Translations under genes and position numbers: made by a program
The notes under the pieces: model-generated
What the model saw: only the letters and a program-made list of their open reading frames with translations
Databases searched by the model: none
What the model was told of the DNA's origin: nothing
Origin: Pseudomonas sp. MIACH
GTDB taxonomy: Bacteria > Pseudomonadota > Gammaproteobacteria > Pseudomonadales > Pseudomonadaceae
NCBI RefSeq assembly: GCF_001269925.1
Contig: NZ_LHVO01000054.1
Coordinates: 1-64,000, forward strand
Length of the DNA stretch: 64,000 nt
Direction: 5' to 3'
Shown here: piece by piece, positions 28,259 to 36,451 of the stretch
Position numbering within the stretch: the first letter of the stretch is position 1
Layout: each line of letters starts with the position of its first letter

Positions 28259-30417
28259 CAGTAGTACTGCAGCGATTTGCCCCACTGGGTGTCGGCGAAA
28301 CCACTTTTCAGTTGGCGGAACCAGGCTTTGCGCACGCCAGGTTCGACGTCCTGGCCGCCGCAGCTGTTGTAGCCGGCCGGCGCGTAGCAGTTGATGGCGC
28401 GGAACAGGGCGTAGGCCTTGTCGGTTTTTGGCGCCTTGGCGTTGCCGATCACCTGCCTGTAACCGTCGAGCCGCGAGAAGGTTTCACCCTTGAAGTCCGA
28501 TGCGGTGCTGCCCAGGCTGCCAGCGGCGCGCGCCTGCTCCAGGGGCATGCCGTCCAGGCCGTTGCGCAGGATGAATTCGCCGAAGCAGTTCAGGGCCTGG
28601 GGGTTCTTCGCGTCGGCCTGCAAGGTCGCTGCGGTTTGCGCGATGCTCGGGCAGGCGTAGCCGGATTCGGCCTTGTCGCCGTTCCACTGGAACAGCTTAA
28701 GCGTCTGGCTGGCGCTGTAGACATAACCCAGGCTGGTGCCCAGTTTGTCCTCGGGGGCCTGGGGCGGCAGTTGCTTGAGGTCCTCGGCGAAGGTGGCGAA
28801 TTGGCCGCGCAGCAAGTCTTTGTAGAGCAGCACGAATTGCGCGGTCTGGCGTTCCAGCGGATCGCTGGCCTGGGCGATCTGTTGGCGCAGCAGTTCAGGC
28901 CCGGCAACATTGCGCAGCAGGATGTAGCGCACCTGCTTGGCACTGATCGGCGAATCGGCGGCGAATACTTTGGCCAACTGGCCGCTGCGCTCGTAGTTCA
29001 TGGCCAGTGCCAACTCCAACTGGTCGCGTTGCAGCGGCAGTTTTGCCAGTGGCAACAGTTGCAGCCACACGGCCTCGGCGCCTTTCCAGTCTTGCTTGGC
29101 TTCCAGGGCCAGGGCGCGCAGGGTCTGCTGGCTGAAGGCGAAGTAGTTCAGGTTCGACGGCACGCTCTGCGGCAACTGCTTCAAGGCGGCGTCCGGTTGA
29201 TGCTCGATGTACAGCGCACACACGGCCAGCAAGTACTCATAGAGCTCTGGCTCGCCGGCGAACACGGCCTTTTGCTTCTCAAGGTCTGCGCGGCTGATGG
29301 CGGGCTGGTTGCCGCCGCGCATCACCATCAGGTCGCTGACGAGCTGGATCATCGGGGTCTTGACCGTATCGCTGTTGACCATCAACAGCTTGAGGTCAGC
29401 TTCTTCTACCAGCTCATCCTCAGACACGTTGCGCTGCTCGTCGGTGGCCGTCAGTGCCCAGGCGAACGCGTCGGCGAGCTTGGTGTTGTCGTCGGCGAGC
29501 CAGTACACCCGGCGCAGCAGGCCGTGGGCCGAGGCCGCGTATTCGCCCTGTGGATAAGTTTTCAGGTAGGCGTTGAAACCCTGCTCGGCCGTGGCCAATG
29601 CGGGCTTATCCACACGGTCCAGGTGCGGTACGCCGTCTTCGTCATAGGTGTCGGCCTGGGCCTGGTTGAGCGCTGTGCGGGCGGTCATGTACAGCGCGGT
29701 TTCCTTCAGCCACGGCGATGGGGCGCTGCCGATGCCAGCAAAGCCCTGTGCGGCCTCGGCGAAGCGGCCGCTGTAGAAATCGGCGGCGGCTTGCAAGTAG
29801 GTGCGAAACAGTTGGCCGTCGGCTGACTGGATCTGCTGCGGCTCGGCGATCACCGGGCCATCCCAGGTGCAGGTGGTGAGCAGTTGCAGCCGCGCCTTCG
29901 CCAGCAACTCGCGCTCGGCCGCCGGCATGTCGGACTTGACCACTTGGCGGATAAACGCCGTGGCGCTGTCATCGTCGTTGCTGCGGCAGCGGCTGCCTTC
30001 GCCATTGAGGAACGCTTCGCCGGCGGTTTTGTACGCCTCGCGCTTGATGCCCAGGGGCGTCAGCAGGGTGTCGAGTTCGGCGGTAGGCGAATCGTCCGAG
30101 TCGGGCTCAGTCTCGGCGCTGGAGGCAGCGGCCAGGCGATACACCGGGAACGGCACCGGGCCGAACCCCTGGGCCAGGTCATCTTCGCTCAACGCCTTGG
30201 GCGCCAACGGCGCGGCCTTTTTGTCGGCCAGCAACAGGCGCAGGTTGGCCCGGCTGTCATTGCCTGGGCTCAGGAACGGCACGTTGTTGCAAGGGTCCAG
30301 GCTGTCACGCGAGACACGCCAATCGGGGTAGCACGAATCGTCGGAACTGGCCTGGGCCTGCTGGGAAATACCGGCCAGCAGGGCCAGTGCCACGGGGGAG
30401 AGAAAACCGATGCGCAT
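28255..30417 (-). CDS. Large exported TPR-like protein of unknown function
   Basis: A 720-residue protein with a clear signal peptide (MRIGFLSPVALALLAG, cleavage near QAQA). The mature part is almost all helical with paired-helix segments such as AAADFYSGRFAEAAQGFAGI, ATAEQGFNAYLKTYPQGEY and AKQDWKGAEAVWLQLLPLAK. This suggests a tetratricopeptide-type solenoid in the periplasm or at the outer membrane. Six or more Cys residues, several near the ends (DSCYPDW, YACPS, NCFGEF, NCYAPAGYNSCGG), may form disulfides. Homologues seem common in Pseudomonas next to DUF3142, but I know no function. It is divergent from the adaptor gene at 30580. Confidence 0.7.
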   Translation of the reverse strand: MRIGFLSPVALALLAGISQQAQASSDDSCYPDWRVSRDSLDPCNNVPFLSPGNDSRANLRLLLADKKAAPLAPKALSEDDLAQGFGPVPFPVYRLAAASSAETEPDSDDSPTAELDTLLTPLGIKREAYKTAGEAFLNGEGSRCRSNDDDSATAFIRQVVKSDMPAAERELLAKARLQLLTTCTWDGPVIAEPQQIQSADGQLFRTYLQAAADFYSGRFAEAAQGFAGIGSAPSPWLKETALYMTARTALNQAQADTYDEDGVPHLDRVDKPALATAEQGFNAYLKTYPQGEYAASAHGLLRRVYWLADDNTKLADAFAWALTATDEQRNVSEDELVEEADLKLLMVNSDTVKTPMIQLVSDLMVMRGGNQPAISRADLEKQKAVFAGEPELYEYLLAVCALYIEHQPDAALKQLPQSVPSNLNYFAFSQQTLRALALEAKQDWKGAEAVWLQLLPLAKLPLQRDQLELALAMNYERSGQLAKVFAADSPISAKQVRYILLRNVAGPELLRQQIAQASDPLERQTAQFVLLYKDLLRGQFATFAEDLKQLPPQAPEDKLGTSLGYVYSASQTLKLFQWNGDKAESGYACPSIAQTAATLQADAKNPQALNCFGEFILRNGLDGMPLEQARAAGSLGSTASDFKGETFSRLDGYRQVIGNAKAPKTDKAYALFRAINCYAPAGYNSCGGQDVEPGVRKAWFRQLKSGFADTQWGKSLQYYW

Positions 30418-30579
30418 GACGTGTCCTTGATCCTGGGTCCTTGGAGGGCGCCAATCATAACGTGTTCCTACTCAGGCTTCGGTGAAGCCCTACACAAATT
30501 GCTGATTTGTCGGGTGGGAATAGTGGCAATTTAATTGTGCTGCCCTAGACTGCGGTCATCTTCAGGGAGAAGCACACGC

Positions 30580-31356
30580 ATGACGCGCCTACGTAAATGG
30601 ATCTTAAGTTTTTCCTGTGTGTTGGGTGTGGCAACCATGGCCATGGCCGACGATCCGCTGTTGGATCATCCCTCCACGGCGACCGCCGCCGGCACCGACA
30701 GCGAAGCCCGTGGTGTATTACGCGCCCGCGACCAGGCGATGCTGGCCAGCGAATTATCCGGGCGCATCGTCGACCTGCCGTTCAGCGAAGGCGAATCCTT
30801 CAAGAAGGGTGACACCCTGGCGCGTTTCGATTGTTCGGCCTACCAGGCCCAACTCAATGCGGCTTCAGCGGCCAGCCGCGGTGCCAGTGAAGAGTTGGCG
30901 CATAACAAGCAATTGGCCGCGCTGAATTCCGTCGGGCGTTTCGAAGTCGCCCGCGCCGAAGCCAAACTCACCGAAACCCAGGCCCAGTCCCAGGTCTACC
31001 AGGTGCAGGTCAAGCGCTGCAGCGTGCTGGCGCCGTATGACGGCCAGGTGGTGCAGCGCAAAGTGCAGCGCTATGAAAGCGTTTCCGCGGGTGCGCCGCT
31101 GCTGGAAATCGTCGACAACCGCAGCCTGGAAATCCACCTGCTGGTGCCCTCGCGCTGGATGGGCAAACTCAAGCCCGGCCAGACCTTCAGCTTCATCCCC
31201 GACGAAACCGGCCAGGCGTTCATCGCCACGGTCAAACGCCTCGGCGCGCGTATTGATGAAGGCAGCCAGACCCTGCTGCTGGTCGCGAGCCTGCCCAAGG
31301 CCGATGGCTTGCTGGCAGGCATGAGCGGCACCGCGCATTTCGAGGCAGCTAAGTGA
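30580..31356 (+). CDS. HlyD/RND-type periplasmic adaptor, short form
   Basis: A 258-residue exported adaptor with a Sec signal (MTRLRKWILSFSCVLGVATM, cleavage near AMA-DD). It has a lipoyl half-motif (MLASELSGRIVDLPFSEGE), a short helical hairpin rich in Ala and Gln, the second lipoyl half (CSVLAPYDGQVVQRKVQRY) and a beta-barrel part. GGGAG precedes the ATG at 30580. It overlaps the following gene by four bases (GTGA), which itself overlaps the M50 gene, so the three form one coupled unit. No RND pump or ABC exporter lies nearby, so the partner is probably the M50-HlyD membrane protein. A CTAGACT motif 34 bases before the start may be part of a sigma-S-type promoter. Confidence 0.82.
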   Translation: MTRLRKWILSFSCVLGVATMAMADDPLLDHPSTATAAGTDSEARGVLRARDQAMLASELSGRIVDLPFSEGESFKKGDTLARFDCSAYQAQLNAASAASRGASEELAHNKQLAALNSVGRFEVARAEAKLTETQAQSQVYQVQVKRCSVLAPYDGQVVQRKVQRYESVSAGAPLLEIVDNRSLEIHLLVPSRWMGKLKPGQTFSFIPDETGQAFIATVKRLGARIDEGSQTLLLVASLPKADGLLAGMSGTAHFEAAK

Positions 31357-32675
31357 ATGCGCCCATGACGGGTAGCGCCGAGCGTTTCTTTGCCCAGTTC
31401 CTTGACCTTGAGCGCCTGGCTCGCGCCGCTCGCACCCTCGATCAATTGGCCTACAGCCTGGTGAACGACGGGCAGGCGCTGTTCGGCTTCCGCCATGCAG
31501 CCCTGTTGATCGCCGGCAAAGTGCGTGCGGTGACCGGCGTGAGCATGATCGAGCCGAATGCGCCGTTTGTGGCGTTTGTCGAGCATGCCGTGGCCGAGGT
31601 GTTCAAGCAGGGGCGGTCTGCACCTGCGACCGTGTTGCCGATGGAGGCTTTCGGTACCGCAGTGCGTGAGGACTGGCAAAGCCTGTCGGCGCCCCATGTG
31701 TTCTGGCTGCCATTGCTCGATCATCACGGCGAGGTGTTCGGCGGCATCTGGCTGGCGCGCGATACGCCCTGGAGCCCACCGGAGCAGGTGTTGCTTGCGC
31801 AATTGGGCGATACCTACAGCCACGCCTGGCTGGCCTTGCAGCCACGACGCCCATGGCGCCTGCGGTTTACCCGCAAGCGCCAGGTACTGCTGGCGGCGAC
31901 AGTGTTGCTGGGGCTGTTGATTCCGGTGCGTCAGTCCGTGCTGGCACCGGCGCAAGTGGTGCCGCTGGGCGGGCGGGTGGTCGCTGCACCGCTGGATGGG
32001 GTGATTGCCGAGTTTCTGGTCAAGCCCAACCAAGCGGTGAAAAGCGGCGATCTGCTGGTGCGCTTTGAAAGCACCACCCTCAAGGCCCAGGCCGATGTGG
32101 CCGAGCGGGCGCTGGGGGTGGCAGAAGCCGAATTGAAGGCCAACGCACAACGGGCGTTCGCCGATGCCGAGTCCAATTCGAAAATCGATTTGCTCGCCGC
32201 CCGCGTCGAGCAAAAGCGCGCCGAACGCAACTACGCCGAACAGTTGCTCAAGCGCAGCGAAGTGCGCGCCGAGCGCGACGGTATCGCGGTATTCGCCGAT
32301 GCCGAGCGCTGGACCGGCAAGCCGATCCAGACCGGCGAGCGGCTGATGGATATCGCCGACCCTGGTCAGGCCGAGCTGCGCATCGAGTTGGCCGTGGGGG
32401 ACGCCATCGCCCTGGCGACGGACGCCGAGGTGGCGCTGTTTCTCGACAGTGACCCGCTGCAACGCTATGCCGCTCGGGTCGAGCGCGTGGCCTATGAAGC
32501 GCAGCCGACGCCGTCCGGGCAGTTGGCCTATCGGGTCGATGCGGCCTTTACTGAATCACCGCCCCCACGCATCGGTCTGCGCGGTACCGCCAAGCTGTTT
32601 GGCCAGCGCGCGCCGTTGGCCCTGTACCTGCTGCGTCGCCCTCTGGCCGGGCTGCGCCAGAGCGTGGGCCTGTAA
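31353..32675 (+). CDS. Membrane adaptor with GAF-like N-terminus and HlyD-type domain
   Basis: A 440-residue protein. Residues 1-150 look like a cytoplasmic GAF-type sensor domain (QLAYSLVNDGQALFGFRHAA, HVFWLPLLDHHGEVFGGIWL). One membrane segment lies at about 173-193 (VLLAATVLLGLLIPV). The periplasmic part has a lipoyl motif (VAAPLDGVIAEFLVKPNQAV), an Ala-rich coiled coil and a second lipoyl/barrel segment. A GAF-like domain on an adaptor is unusual; it may sense or recruit something on the cytoplasmic side. It is coupled to both neighbours by overlapping start/stop codons (GTGA before, TAATG after). The role in export is inferred from the operon. Confidence 0.75.
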   Translation: MNAPMTGSAERFFAQFLDLERLARAARTLDQLAYSLVNDGQALFGFRHAALLIAGKVRAVTGVSMIEPNAPFVAFVEHAVAEVFKQGRSAPATVLPMEAFGTAVREDWQSLSAPHVFWLPLLDHHGEVFGGIWLARDTPWSPPEQVLLAQLGDTYSHAWLALQPRRPWRLRFTRKRQVLLAATVLLGLLIPVRQSVLAPAQVVPLGGRVVAAPLDGVIAEFLVKPNQAVKSGDLLVRFESTTLKAQADVAERALGVAEAELKANAQRAFADAESNSKIDLLAARVEQKRAERNYAEQLLKRSEVRAERDGIAVFADAERWTGKPIQTGERLMDIADPGQAELRIELAVGDAIALATDAEVALFLDSDPLQRYAARVERVAYEAQPTPSGQLAYRVDAAFTESPPPRIGLRGTAKLFGQRAPLALYLLRRPLAGLRQSVGL

Positions 32676-34771
32676 TGGGGTTGCCCAGCCTGCGCGCCGA
32701 CCTGCAACTGACCGTCGCCGCCCCGGCCCTGGACGGCTCGCCACGTTGGACACTGGCCGACCCGCTGCGCGGCCGCTATTTCAAGTTGGGCGCCCAGGCC
32801 ATGCGCCTGCTGCGTCATTGGACCCTGGGGGATGCGGCCCAAGTGCTGCACGCGGCCAACCGCGAGCCGGGCTTGAAGCTGGGCGAGACGGAGCTCGAAG
32901 AGTTGCTGGCGTTCCTGCGCGCGCATGACCTGATCGCCGCGCTGGACCCGCAGCAGCGCGCCAGCTACGTCTTGAAGTCCGCCGCATCACGCCAGAGCCT
33001 GTGGCAAAAGGCACTGCACCAATACCTGTTTTTCCGCATTCCATTGTGGCGCCCGGACGCCTTTCTCAATCGTGCCTGGCCGTGGCTGCAGCGGTTTGGC
33101 CCGCGCCTGTTGCGCTACGGGTTGCCGGCGACCCTGGGGCTGGGTGTGTTTCTGGTGTCCCGTGACTGGGAGCGGTTCCTGGCGACCTTTCCCCATCTGT
33201 TCAGCCTTGGCGGCGCCATCGCGTTTGGCATGGCGTTGTTCTTCGCCAAGCTGTGCCATGAGTTCGGTCATGCCTTCATGGCCAAGCGCGCGGGGTGTCG
33301 GGTGCAGAGCATGGGAGTGGCGTTCATGGTGCTGCTGCCGTTGTTCTACACGGATGTGAGTGATGCCTGGCGGGTCAACGACCGCAAGGCACGGCTACTG
33401 ATCGGTGCCGGTGGGGTGATGGCCGAATTGCTGCTGGCCTGCATCGCATTGCTGGCGTGGTCGTTGTTGCCGGACGGGCCGGCGCGCACCGCTGCATTCA
33501 TGCTTGCCAGCGCGACGTGGATCACCACGCTGGTGGTCAATCTCAACCCGTTCATGCGGTTTGATGGTTATTTTCTGATCAGCGATCTGTGGGGGGTCGA
33601 CAACCTGCAAGGACGCGCCTTCGCCCTGTGTCGCTGGCGCCTGCGTGAGGCCTTGTTCGGCTACGGCGAACCGGCTCCGGAGGCGTGGTCGCCCGCCATG
33701 CGTCAGCGCCTGTTGTGGTGGGGCTATTTGTCATGGCTGTGGCGCGCCGCATTGTTCTTCGGGATTGCGCTGGCGGTGTACCACTTGTTCTTCAAGCTAC
33801 TGGGAATCTTCCTGATGTTGGTGGAGTTGGGCTGGTTTATCGTCCTGCCGATTCTCAAGGAAGGTCGTGAGTGGTGGACCCGACGTGAGCAGGCGCATAC
33901 CCCGCGTGTGCTGATGACGGGCCTGGGGCTGCTGGCGCTGTTGCTGCTGGTGGCGGTGCCGTGGCGCAGCAGCGTTGAGGTGCCGGCGATGCTTGAGGCG
34001 GCGCGGGTCACGGCGTTGCATGCGCCGGTGGCGGCGCGGGTCAAGCAGGTGAATGTGGTCGATGGCCAAACCGTGGAGCGGGGCGCGGTGCTGGTGGAGC
34101 TGGAGTCGCCGGACATTGATTCGCGGCTGCTGATCGTGCGCCGCGAAATCGACATCCTGCAATTGCAGATGCGTCGCCAGGCCGGGCGCAGCGAAACGGC
34201 GGCAGATGTCGGCATTCTGGAGCAACGTCTGGCCGAAGCCGTGGCCGAATACCGTGGCTTGCAGGCCCGGCGTGAGCGACTGCTGCTGCGCGCGCCCGAG
34301 GCTGGCCAGGTGCGTGACCTGATGCCGCAACTGGTGGCCGGCCGCTGGGTGTCGACCCGCGACCCACTGGCGCGCATCGTCGAAGGCGGCACACGCCTGC
34401 GCGGTTACCTGGCCGAGGCGGATTTGTGGCGTGTGGCGCCGGGTGCCAGCGGGCGGTTTATCGCCGACGACCCGATGCGCCCGGCGTGGCCGGTGGAACT
34501 GCTGGACGTGGATGCCAACGGCGTTGCCGTCCTCGACCAGGAAGCCCTGACCTCGGACCAGCACGGGCCGATTGCCGTACGCCGTGACGAGAGCCGGCGA
34601 CCGGAGCCGGTGCAGGCGCAGTATGGCGCGCGCCTGAAACTGCTCGAAGACGCGCCGGCGCCCCCCCATCCACTGCGCGGTGTGGTGGTTTTGCAGGGGC
34701 GCAGTGAATCATTGCTAGGGGCAGCCTGGCGGCGCATGGCGGCGTTGGGTGTACGCGAAAGTGGTTTTTGA
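32675..34771 (+). CDS. Membrane M50 zinc metalloprotease fused to a HlyD-like adaptor
   Basis: A 698-residue polytopic protein. Residues 1-95 form a small PqqD-like winged segment (LADPLRGRYFKLGAQAMRLL). Membrane segments then carry the complete M50 active site: HEFGH at 195-199 and NPFMRFDG at 291-298, with D297 as the third ligand. After further membrane helices and one at about 410-432 comes a periplasmic arm with a lipoyl motif (VTALHAPVAARVKQVNVVDG), coiled coil and second lipoyl part (LLLRAPEAGQVRDL). Unlike RseP-type proteases it has no PDZ domain. It probably forms the inner-membrane core of an export system with the two adaptors before it, possibly processing the cargo. Substrate and energy source are unknown. 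Confidence 0.82.
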   Translation: MGLPSLRADLQLTVAAPALDGSPRWTLADPLRGRYFKLGAQAMRLLRHWTLGDAAQVLHAANREPGLKLGETELEELLAFLRAHDLIAALDPQQRASYVLKSAASRQSLWQKALHQYLFFRIPLWRPDAFLNRAWPWLQRFGPRLLRYGLPATLGLGVFLVSRDWERFLATFPHLFSLGGAIAFGMALFFAKLCHEFGHAFMAKRAGCRVQSMGVAFMVLLPLFYTDVSDAWRVNDRKARLLIGAGGVMAELLLACIALLAWSLLPDGPARTAAFMLASATWITTLVVNLNPFMRFDGYFLISDLWGVDNLQGRAFALCRWRLREALFGYGEPAPEAWSPAMRQRLLWWGYLSWLWRAALFFGIALAVYHLFFKLLGIFLMLVELGWFIVLPILKEGREWWTRREQAHTPRVLMTGLGLLALLLLVAVPWRSSVEVPAMLEAARVTALHAPVAARVKQVNVVDGQTVERGAVLVELESPDIDSRLLIVRREIDILQLQMRRQAGRSETAADVGILEQRLAEAVAEYRGLQARRERLLLRAPEAGQVRDLMPQLVAGRWVSTRDPLARIVEGGTRLRGYLAEADLWRVAPGASGRFIADDPMRPAWPVELLDVDANGVAVLDQEALTSDQHGPIAVRRDESRRPEPVQAQYGARLKLLEDAPAPPHPLRGVVVLQGRSESLLGAAWRRMAALGVRESGF

Positions 34772-34787
34772 TCCAAGGAGATGATCA

Positions 34788-35282
34788 ATGCTGGACAGTT
34801 CGTCGTGCGCGGGTTTATCCATGCGCCCTTCACGGCCCACCGATGCGCCGTTTTTGCACAACCTGTACCGCTGCGCGCGGCCGGAACTGCAGTGGGTCGA
34901 TGCCCATCCCGAGGTGATCGAGCAGATCGTCGCCCAGCAGTATCAGGTTCAGGAGCAGGGGATCGCCGAGCATTTTCCGGGAGCGATGCACTACGTGGTG
35001 GAGAAACTCGACACCCCGATCGGCGTGTTGACGGCGGACTTCGGCGCGAATGAAGTGCGCGTGCTCTATCTGGCATTTGTCCCGGCTGCGCGTGGCCAGG
35101 GTTTTGGCCGCGCAGTGCTGCAAGGCGTGCAAAAAGCCGCCGCCCAAGTGCGCTGCCCGGTGGCGACGGTGGTGTGGGCCAGCAACCCCGGTGCGCGCCA
35201 GCATTACCTGGCGCTGGGGTTTCGCGTCGAGGAAACCGTGCCGGGGGCCGAGCGGCTGGTGTGGTACCCGGGGCTCAGTTGA
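34788..35282 (+). CDS. GNAT-family N-acetyltransferase
   Basis: A 164-residue acetyltransferase with the acetyl-CoA motif A (VRVLYLAFVPAARGQGFGRA, Q-x-x-G-x-G/A core RGQGFG) and motif B (VWASNPGARQHYLALGF). AAGGAG lies seven bases before the ATG. It follows the M50 gene by 16 bases and is probably co-transcribed, so it may modify a protein of the same locus. Its 3' end overlaps the convergent small gene by eight bases. The substrate is unknown. Confidence 0.85.
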   Translation: MLDSSSCAGLSMRPSRPTDAPFLHNLYRCARPELQWVDAHPEVIEQIVAQQYQVQEQGIAEHFPGAMHYVVEKLDTPIGVLTADFGANEVRVLYLAFVPAARGQGFGRAVLQGVQKAAAQVRCPVATVVWASNPGARQHYLALGFRVEETVPGAERLVWYPGLS

Positions 35283-35586
35283 ACACAATGTTGAAATAGC
35301 CAAGGTTCGGGTCGCGGCCCAGGGCCGGTTCCCGGGACACGAAAATCCCGTCGACGCTGCCAAGCTCTGGCAGGGCCAGGGCACACAGGCCATCGACGAA
35401 GTCCGTGGGCGCCAGGCTGCGCAGCGTGACGTTGAAGGGTGTGCGGGAGTTGTCCGGCAGGCGCGATTGTGGGCGCAGGTCGACGGCCTCGATGTGCACG
35501 TGCAGCACTCGGCCATCGGGCAGTTGCAGCGGGCAGGACTGATTGATCAGGGGCTGGAAATGTTCGTTGCATACCTGTTGCAGCAT
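35275..35586 (-). CDS. Small conserved protein next to tail-collar protein (possibly DUF6916)
   Basis: A 103-residue protein without signal peptide or membrane segment. It is strand-rich: GRVLHVHIEAVDLRPQ, PFNVTLRSLAPTDFVDGLC and the C-terminal GYFNIVFN. Small proteins of this look accompany microcystin-dependent/tail-collar proteins in many genomes; I believe the name DUF6916 applies but cannot confirm it. GGAG precedes the ATG by seven bases. It is downstream of, and on the same strand as, the tail-collar gene (58-base gap), and the two probably form an operon. Confidence 0.6.
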   Translation of the reverse strand: MLQQVCNEHFQPLINQSCPLQLPDGRVLHVHIEAVDLRPQSRLPDNSRTPFNVTLRSLAPTDFVDGLCALALPELGSVDGIFVSREPALGRDPNLGYFNIVFN

Positions 35587-35644
35587 GGCGCGTCTCCGGT
35601 CGTTGCGGCAGGCACCGGGGCGATTGCCCCGGTGTTGGAGCGGT

Positions 35645-36235
35645 TTACGGGCGGGGCGGGAAAAGCCCTGTCAGGGCGATGCTGAAATTCAGCGCGAGGT
35701 ACGGTGCCATTGTTGGCAACGGCTGGTTGCCGCCTGGAACCGTCAAGTTGCCGCCCAGGGTGCTGCTGGCGCCTTTGAGGGCGACGGGTGCGCTGCCGGG
35801 ATTGTCGGAGTAGATCGCCGCCGAGCCGGGGCCACCCGTGCTGGAGGCGCCGATGTAGGCATTGGTGCTGGTGGGTGTGGTGGTGGCGGCACTGGGCTCG
35901 TTGGCCAGGTTGATGGTGGTGGTGACCGTCAGGCCGGTGGTGGGGATCAGTTGGGTCGGAAGGTTGCCGCTCAGGATGTTCGATTTTTCGGTGCCGCCGA
36001 CTTCACCGATGACCCGTGGTGTCAGGCCGGCACCATTGCCCATATGGATCGGTGCACGGCCTTGCAGGTTGGGTAGGGCAAAAGTGTTCTGGCCGTCACC
36101 GCCATAGACCGTGCCCAACAAGGCAAACAGTGCGTTGTTTTGCGCGATCGATACTAATTGGCCGTTGCAATAGGCCCATCCCTGGGGTGCGTAGTTGAAC
36201 GCGAACATCTGAACCGTACCGAGAAAAACTTCCAT
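35645..36235 (-). CDS. Phage tail collar / microcystin-dependent protein (Mdp-like)
   Basis: A 196-residue protein of the tail-collar (Collar) family. The conserved N-terminal fold is clear: GTVQMFAFNYAPQGWAYCNG, ALFALLGTVYGGDGQNTFAL and PNLQGRAPIHMG. The rest is a Thr/Ser/Ala-rich strand region ending with PYLALNFSIALTGLFPPRP. Such proteins resemble the tip of phage short tail fibres, but stand-alone copies named MdpA/MdpB occur near surface or secretion genes. No other phage gene is nearby. The ATG at 36235 has AGGAGAGG upstream; the longer frame above it lacks a ribosome site. It is divergent from the glycosyltransferase and convergent with the GNAT gene. Confidence 0.85.
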   Translation of the reverse strand: MEVFLGTVQMFAFNYAPQGWAYCNGQLVSIAQNNALFALLGTVYGGDGQNTFALPNLQGRAPIHMGNGAGLTPRVIGEVGGTEKSNILSGNLPTQLIPTTGLTVTTTINLANEPSAATTTPTSTNAYIGASSTGGPGSAAIYSDNPGSAPVALKGASSTLGGNLTVPGGNQPLPTMAPYLALNFSIALTGLFPPRP

Positions 36236-36451
36236 GAAAACCTCTCCTGCTAAGTGTCGGATGAGATGCGCCGCGCGATGCAAACCTGGCGCACCGCCCC
36301 ACAGCCTAGACGCGGGTCTGCACTTCGTCCGCTTTTTGGTCGGGCTTTGGGGTAGAGGGAGGATTACACCGGCCGCCGGGGATGCTTCTGGCCTACAATC
36401 AGCGCGTTCGAGCACCCGGCCGGGTGCGGGTGTCGATTTCAGAGGGTGGTA

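Noticed and set aside
35645..36235. Prophage remnant
   Set aside because: Only a collar-domain protein and a small partner are present; no integrase, capsid, tail tube or lysis gene, and no attachment-site repeats.
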